Both the position numbers and the translations under genes were made by a program. A DNA stretch of 64,000 nt. Origin: G051903925 sp051903925. Its GTDB lineage: Bacteria > Pseudomonadota > Alphaproteobacteria > Zavarziniales > Zavarziniaceae. Location of the stretch: contig NZ_CP173678.1 of the NCBI RefSeq assembly GCF_051903925.1, positions 2,108,001 through 2,172,000 of the forward strand. The letters run 5' to 3'. Position 1 is the stretch's first letter. Each line of letters begins with the position of its first letter. The notes under the pieces were generated by a model. That model was given only the letters and a program-made list of their open reading frames with translations, was not told the origin of the DNA and did not search any database. This document shows, one piece after another, positions 59,915 to 64,000 of this stretch.

Positions 59915-61069
59915 ATGAGCGCGCGCAGCCTGCGGGCATGGTCCTGGGTGCATAAGTGGACCAGCCTGGTCTCGATGGTCTTCCTGCTGGTCCTGTGCCT
60001 GACCGGTCTGCCGCTGATCTTCCACGAGGAGATCGACGCCCTGACGGGGGCGCACGCGGCCAGTTCCGGTAATGGCGAACTGGGCATGCCGATGGACCAG
60101 ATCCTGGCCAATGCCCAGGCGCACAAGCCCGGCCTGGTGCCGCTGTACTTCAGTCCGCCGAGTGCCGAGCACCCCGAGGTCTTCGTCACCCTGGGGCCGC
60201 GCCCGGATGCCGACATCGACGCCATGCAGTTCATCGTCATGGACCCGATGACGGGCCAGAAGCTGGACGAGCCGACGCTGCGCGGCGGCTTCATGGGCCT
60301 GATGTATTCGCTGCACGTCGACCTCTTCATGGGCGTGCCGGGCAAGCTGTTCCTGGGCCTGATGGGCCTGCTGTTCGTCGTCGCCATCGTCAGCGGCGTC
60401 GTGCTCTATGCCCCGTTCATGCGGCGCCTGCCGTTCGGCACGGTGCGCAAGGACCGCAGCCCGCGCACGCGCTGGCTGGACCTGCACAACATGATCGGCG
60501 TCGTGACCCTGGGCTGGGCGCTGGTCGTGGGCCTGACGGGCATCCTGAACACGCTGGACGACCTGCTGGTCATGGCCTGGCAGAACGGGGAGATGGCCGA
60601 GATTTCGGCCCCCTATGCCGGCCAGTCGCCGCCGACTCGCCTCGGCTCCCTTGATGCCGCGGTGGCGACGGCGCTGGCCCAGGCGCCGGACATGGAAACG
60701 GCCTTCATCGCCTTTCCCGGCACCGCGTTCAGCACGCCGCACCACTATGCCGTCTACCTCCATGGCAGCACCCCCCTGACCGAGCACCTGGTGAAGCCGT
60801 TCCTGGTCGAGGGGGCGACGGGCACCCTGACCGACGTGCGCGAACTGCCCTGGTACCTGAAGGCGCTGCTGCTATCGCAGCCGCTGCACTTCGGCAATTA
60901 CGGCGGACTGCCGCTGAAGATCATCTGGGCCCTGCTCGACCTGGCCACGATCGTGGTGCTGGGCAGCGGCCTGTATCTCTGGCTGAAGCGGCGGCGCGTC
61001 CCGGCGGAGGCGCGGCTGGCCGAGGAGCTGGGCGAGGGGCGGGGCCTGGTCCCGGCGCCGGGCGAATGA
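59915..61069 (+). CDS. PepSY-associated membrane protein (PiuB-like)
   Basis: A 384-residue inner-membrane protein with four main helices (first at about residues 20-40, LVLCLTGLPLIFHEEID). Typical landmarks are SWVHKWTSLVSMVFLLV, YSLHVDLFMGVPGKLFLGLM, RWLDLHNMIGVVTLGWALVV and LHFGNYGGLPLKIIW. Such proteins accompany siderophore receptors and are thought to reduce or release iron from the siderophore. It follows the receptor by 77 bp and overlaps the next gene by 4 bp. Confidence 0.9.
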   Translation: MSARSLRAWSWVHKWTSLVSMVFLLVLCLTGLPLIFHEEIDALTGAHAASSGNGELGMPMDQILANAQAHKPGLVPLYFSPPSAEHPEVFVTLGPRPDADIDAMQFIVMDPMTGQKLDEPTLRGGFMGLMYSLHVDLFMGVPGKLFLGLMGLLFVVAIVSGVVLYAPFMRRLPFGTVRKDRSPRTRWLDLHNMIGVVTLGWALVVGLTGILNTLDDLLVMAWQNGEMAEISAPYAGQSPPTRLGSLDAAVATALAQAPDMETAFIAFPGTAFSTPHHYAVYLHGSTPLTEHLVKPFLVEGATGTLTDVRELPWYLKALLLSQPLHFGNYGGLPLKIIWALLDLATIVVLGSGLYLWLKRRRVPAEARLAEELGEGRGLVPAPGE

Positions 61070-61269
61070 GCGGGACGCAGCGTCGCGCGGGCCTCAGCCT
61101 GTCGCGCATCTTCGCGGTGCCCCTGCTGCTGGTGGTGGTGACGCTGGTCGGGCTGGTGTCGGCCCTGGTCGGCAATGGCCCGGCCGATGCCCTCTCCTGG
61201 GCGGCGCTTGGCGCGCTGGTCCTGGTCATGGCCTGGTCCTGGCTCAAGCCTGGCGCCCCCCGAACCTGA
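61066..61269 (+). CDS. Small two-helix membrane protein
   Basis: A 67-residue protein with two hydrophobic helices (IFAVPLLLVVVTLVGLVSAL and ALGALVLVMAWSWL) and a short basic tail. I do not recognise a named family. The ATGA overlap with the PepSY gene makes a role with iron uptake likely. Confidence 0.8.
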   Translation: MSGTQRRAGLSLSRIFAVPLLLVVVTLVGLVSALVGNGPADALSWAALGALVLVMAWSWLKPGAPRT

Positions 61270-61293
61270 GGGGTGGGGCGAAGCGGCTGCGCG

Positions 61294-61983
61294 CTATCGC
61301 CCGCAGGGGGGCATGTCGGCCGGGCGGACGCTGCGGGCGCGGGCCTGCAGCGTGGCAGCGCGGGAGCTGACATAGCCGCCGGGCCGGCCGGCGTTCCATT
61401 CCAGGGGATTGGGCAGGACGGCCGCCAGCAGCGCCGCCTGGCGCGCCGTCAGCCGGTCGGGCGTGGTGTCGAAATGGTGCCGCGCGGCCGCGGCGATGCC
61501 ATAGACGCCGGGCTCCCACTCGACGACGTTCAGGTACATCTCGAGAATGCCCTGCTTGGACCAGAAGGCCTCGATCAGGACGGTGAAGCCGGCCTCCAGC
61601 CCCTTGCGCGTCCAGGTCCGGCCCGGCCACAGGAAGACGTTCTTGGCCACCTGCTGGCTGATCGTGCTGCCGCCACGCAGCGAGCGGCCGGAATTGAGCC
61701 GGTCCAGCGCCTGTTCGATCGCCTCCCAATCGAAGCCGTGATGGCTGCAGAAGCGCGCATCCTCGGCCGCGACCACCGTGCGCTTCATGACGTCGGCGAT
61801 GTCGTCATAGGGCGTCCAGGGGGCGTCGATGCCGACACCGTCCTCGATGCTGCGCATGACCATCAGCCAGGTGACGGGTGGCGGCACCAGGCCCCACAGC
61901 AGGACGACCAGGACGCTGGCCGCGGGCAGAGCCAGCACGGCGGCCAGGGCCAGGCGCCATAGCCGGCGCCCGCGCGGCTTCAC
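61294..61983 (-). CDS. mtgA: Monofunctional peptidoglycan glycosyltransferase
   Basis: A 229-residue GT51 enzyme that polymerises lipid II. An N-terminal membrane anchor (about residues 10-38) precedes the catalytic motifs VVAAEDARFCSHHGFDW (catalytic Glu), RGGSTISQQVAKNVFLW and EMYLNVVEWEPGVYGI. It lacks a transpeptidase domain, and length matches MtgA. It is convergent with the PepSY pair and lies 23 bases downstream of the coiled-coil gene. Confidence 0.94.
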   Translation of the reverse strand: MKPRGRRLWRLALAAVLALPAASVLVVLLWGLVPPPVTWLMVMRSIEDGVGIDAPWTPYDDIADVMKRTVVAAEDARFCSHHGFDWEAIEQALDRLNSGRSLRGGSTISQQVAKNVFLWPGRTWTRKGLEAGFTVLIEAFWSKQGILEMYLNVVEWEPGVYGIAAAARHHFDTTPDRLTARQAALLAAVLPNPLEWNAGRPGGYVSSRAATLQARARSVRPADMPPCGR

Positions 61984-62006
61984 GCGGGCGGGACGCGCCG
62001 CCCCGG

Positions 62007-64000
62007 TCAGCCTTCGCGCCCGATCGCCTGGGCCAGCAGCTGGTACAGCTTGCCGACATCCGACGACAGGAAGGTGGTCGACAGGTAGTCGTCATGGTCG
62101 ACGTCCACCGCCCGGTCCAGCAGTTCCTCGAACTGCCGCAGGTAGCGCTGGACATAGGTGCGGAATTCGCCGTCGTCGCGGTACTTGCGGGCGATCGCCT
62201 CGTGGCTGAAACGATGGCGGGCCGAGGCCAGGCGCTTGGAGAAGATCGTCTTTTCGCCCTTCACATAGCGCTTCCAGATGTCCTCCGGCACCTCGTCCTC
62301 AAGCGCGCGGGTCAGGTCGATCGAGAGGGAGTTCAGCCCCTCCACGATGGCGGCGGAGCCCTTCAGCGTGATGGTGCGGCGTTCCTCGCGGTCGGCATCG
62401 ACCAGGTCGCGCGTCTTGGCCTCGATCTCCTCGGCATCGGCGACCAGGGCGGCGCCCTGTTCGGCAAAGGTGGCGGCAGCGCGGGCCGCGATCTCCGCCG
62501 CGGCCTGGGCCTGGGCCAGCAGCTCCTTGCCCCGGGCCTGCAGGCTGTCGCCTACCTTGGCGACAGCGTCGGCAGCCATGTCGGCGGACCGGCGCAACTC
62601 GCCGCTCTGGGCGCTGACGTCCTTGATCGCACCGGCGATGGCCGCCGCCGACTTGCCTGCCTCGCCGTCCAGCGCCTGGCGTTCCTGGCGCACGGCGCCG
62701 GCCGCGGAGCGGACCTGGTCGACCACGACATTGGCCGCGTTGGCGATCGCCTGCTCGTCCTGGCGCAGCATCTCGGCCGCCTCGTGGATCGCCTGGGCCG
62801 CGGCCAGCAGGGCGCCGTCCAGCTGCTTCTTGTGTCCTTCCAGCGCCGCGGCGACAGTCGCGATCGACTGAACCGAGGTCTGGGCGTGCTGGGCCACCTC
62901 GGCCGCGCGGGCCTGCAGGCTTTGGCTGGCGCGCGCGACATCGTCCGAGGCGCGCTCGGCAATGCCGCCCAGGCCCTTGCTCTGCTCTGCCAGCGATTCG
63001 GCCACGGCATCGACGCGGGCCGACACCCGCTCGGCCAGGGCTTCGGCCTGACCCACCTGGCGCTCGAAGGACTCGCCCAGTTGCCCGACCCGCCGCGCGA
63101 TCGTCTCTACCGCCTGGTCGAAGTCGCCCGTCTTCTGGCGCAGGACCTCGCCCAGGCGGTCGATGCGGCTGCCCGCGCGGTCGGCCCCGGCGCCCACCTC
63201 GTCCCCCTGCGCGCGAAGCGCGGAGGCGATCTGGGCGATGCGCTGCACGGCGTGGTCCGCCGCGGCCAGCAGCTCCGCCGACTGGCGCTGCAGCGCGGCA
63301 CCGCTGTCGGCGATCGACTCCTGGGTCCGACGCGAGGTGTCGATCAGCCCCTGGGCCTGGCGGTCGAACTGTCCGCCGGCCAGCTCGGTGTCCGCCGCGG
63401 CCCGGCCGGCCGCCTCGGTCAGCTGGCGGACATAGCCGGTGATCTGGCTGCCGATCTTGTCGATCTCGCCCGCGACCAGGCGCGAGACCTTGGCCAGCGT
63501 CTCGCTTTGCGCAGCAATCTTCTCCTCCAGGTCGACTGTCCGCTGCTGCGCCAGGTTGGCGGCCTGCTCGATCCGGCCGACCATGCCTTCGTAGCGCTCG
63601 GTCAGGCCGCCCATGCGGAGTTCCGCCTCGCCCGCCACGGTGCCCAGGTTGGCCGCCTGCTGGCGCAGCGCGTCGCCCGATTGCGAAACCCTGGCATTGG
63701 CCTGGATGCTGGCCTGGGTCAGTTCCTCGGCAATGCGCTTGAGCTCGCCAGCGTCGGCGCGGATGCGCTCGCCCGCCGTCTTGGTGGCGCCGTCCAGGTC
63801 CTGCGCCGCGCGCGACAGGGTGCTGCTGCTCTCCCCCAGGCGGGCCAGGGCGCGCGTGCTCGCCTCGTCCAGCGTGGTCATCTGGGTGCGGACCGAATTG
63901 CCCGCCTCCTTCAGCCAGCTGCTGGCGCCTTCGGCCGACTGGCGCACCGCGTCCGCGCCTCGGGCAAAGCCGTCGGCGGCGGTGTCGATCAGGGCCGTCG
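62007..64000 (-). CDS. Long coiled-coil protein, N-terminus outside the window
   Basis: At least 664 residues, open to the right edge. About 500 residues form an uninterrupted Ala/Glu/Gln/Arg-rich heptad pattern with short repeated units (DLDGATKTAGERIRAD, ALRQQAANLGTVAGEA, AAALEGHKKQLDGALLAAAQ), like apolipoprotein-A1-type or methyl-accepting-like coiled coils. The last 100 residues are different: EDEVPEDIWKRYVKGEKTIF, FRTYVQRYLRQFEELLDRA and a helical end, probably a globular conserved domain. A structural or polarity role is possible but not shown. The GTG at 63947 is not the true start. Confidence 0.85.
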   Translation of the reverse strand, partial: TALIDTAADGFARGADAVRQSAEGASSWLKEAGNSVRTQMTTLDEASTRALARLGESSSTLSRAAQDLDGATKTAGERIRADAGELKRIAEELTQASIQANARVSQSGDALRQQAANLGTVAGEAELRMGGLTERYEGMVGRIEQAANLAQQRTVDLEEKIAAQSETLAKVSRLVAGEIDKIGSQITGYVRQLTEAAGRAAADTELAGGQFDRQAQGLIDTSRRTQESIADSGAALQRQSAELLAAADHAVQRIAQIASALRAQGDEVGAGADRAGSRIDRLGEVLRQKTGDFDQAVETIARRVGQLGESFERQVGQAEALAERVSARVDAVAESLAEQSKGLGGIAERASDDVARASQSLQARAAEVAQHAQTSVQSIATVAAALEGHKKQLDGALLAAAQAIHEAAEMLRQDEQAIANAANVVVDQVRSAAGAVRQERQALDGEAGKSAAAIAGAIKDVSAQSGELRRSADMAADAVAKVGDSLQARGKELLAQAQAAAEIAARAAATFAEQGAALVADAEEIEAKTRDLVDADREERRTITLKGSAAIVEGLNSLSIDLTRALEDEVPEDIWKRYVKGEKTIFSKRLASARHRFSHEAIARKYRDDGEFRTYVQRYLRQFEELLDRAVDVDHDDYLSTTFLSSDVGKLYQLLAQAIGREG

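Noticed and set aside
1..64000. Prophage, integrative element, tRNA or rRNA genes
   Set aside because: No integrase, transposase, phage structural gene, attachment-site pair, tRNA cloverleaf or rRNA segment was recognised.

Overview
The window is very GC-rich, densely packed bacterial DNA with many 4-bp ATGA/GTGA gene overlaps, GTG starts and possible leaderless starts. The gene set (glcDEF glycolate oxidase, COQ9 and UbiG for ubiquinone, CbpA/CbpM, HrpB, a SufR-like regulator, a RibB fused to a degenerate RibA domain, Tat-type binding proteins) points to a free-living, respiring alphaproteobacterium, probably of the Rhodospirillales type. I cannot place it more finely from sequence alone. 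No integrase, transposase, phage gene, rRNA, tRNA or CRISPR array was recognised, so this reads as chromosomal backbone with accessory metabolic operons.

Layout. 1-4.4 kb: an acyl-CoA synthetase cut by the window edge, a small secreted protein, a HEAT-like protein, then a DeoR-type regulator coupled to a TIM-barrel gene. 4.7-14.5 kb: a PotABCD-like polyamine-type ABC transporter followed by a 2-oxoglutarate-type oxygenase, a BdcA-like dehydrogenase, a glutamine-synthetase-like ligase, and an SDR/FGGY-kinase pair. 14.5-22.3 kb: a diguanylate cyclase, cbpM-cbpA, an EamA transporter, an orphan amino-acid binding protein, purEK, COQ9, peptide deformylase and a metallo-beta-lactamase-fold hydrolase. 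22.3-29 kb: two tandem MFS transporters divergent from a SufR-like Fe-S regulator, an HTH-RibB-RibA-like fusion, and a Wzm/Wzt polysaccharide exporter. 29-38 kb: an operon of two epoxide hydrolases, a DUF2569 membrane protein and a PPOX-fold protein; a class III aminotransferase with alanine dehydrogenase; and HrpB.

38.1-44.0 kb is the most interesting part: six genes chained by 4-bp overlaps, resembling the little-studied E. coli ynbABCD set (CDP-alcohol phosphatidyltransferase, hydrolase-methyltransferase fusion, PAP2/dual-specificity phosphatase fusion, CDP-diglyceride synthase) plus a PlsC-type acyltransferase and an unknown membrane protein. Together they could make, acylate and remodel an undefined phospholipid.

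44-57 kb: a small lipoprotein, a CinA-like amidohydrolase, an SDR and glcFED, a DUF6456-like protein, lolA, an SdpR-like ArsR regulator with a perfect 20-bp palindrome in its divergent promoter, ubiG, then puuD-puuA-like genes and pyrF. 57-64 kb: a 49-residue RiPP-precursor-like peptide divergent from a TonB receptor with an STN domain and a Fur-box-like site, a PepSY membrane protein, mtgA, and a long coiled-coil protein cut by the window edge.

Two families of intergenic palindromic repeats are scattered through the window. One member has been translated into the C-terminus of the YnbC-like protein.
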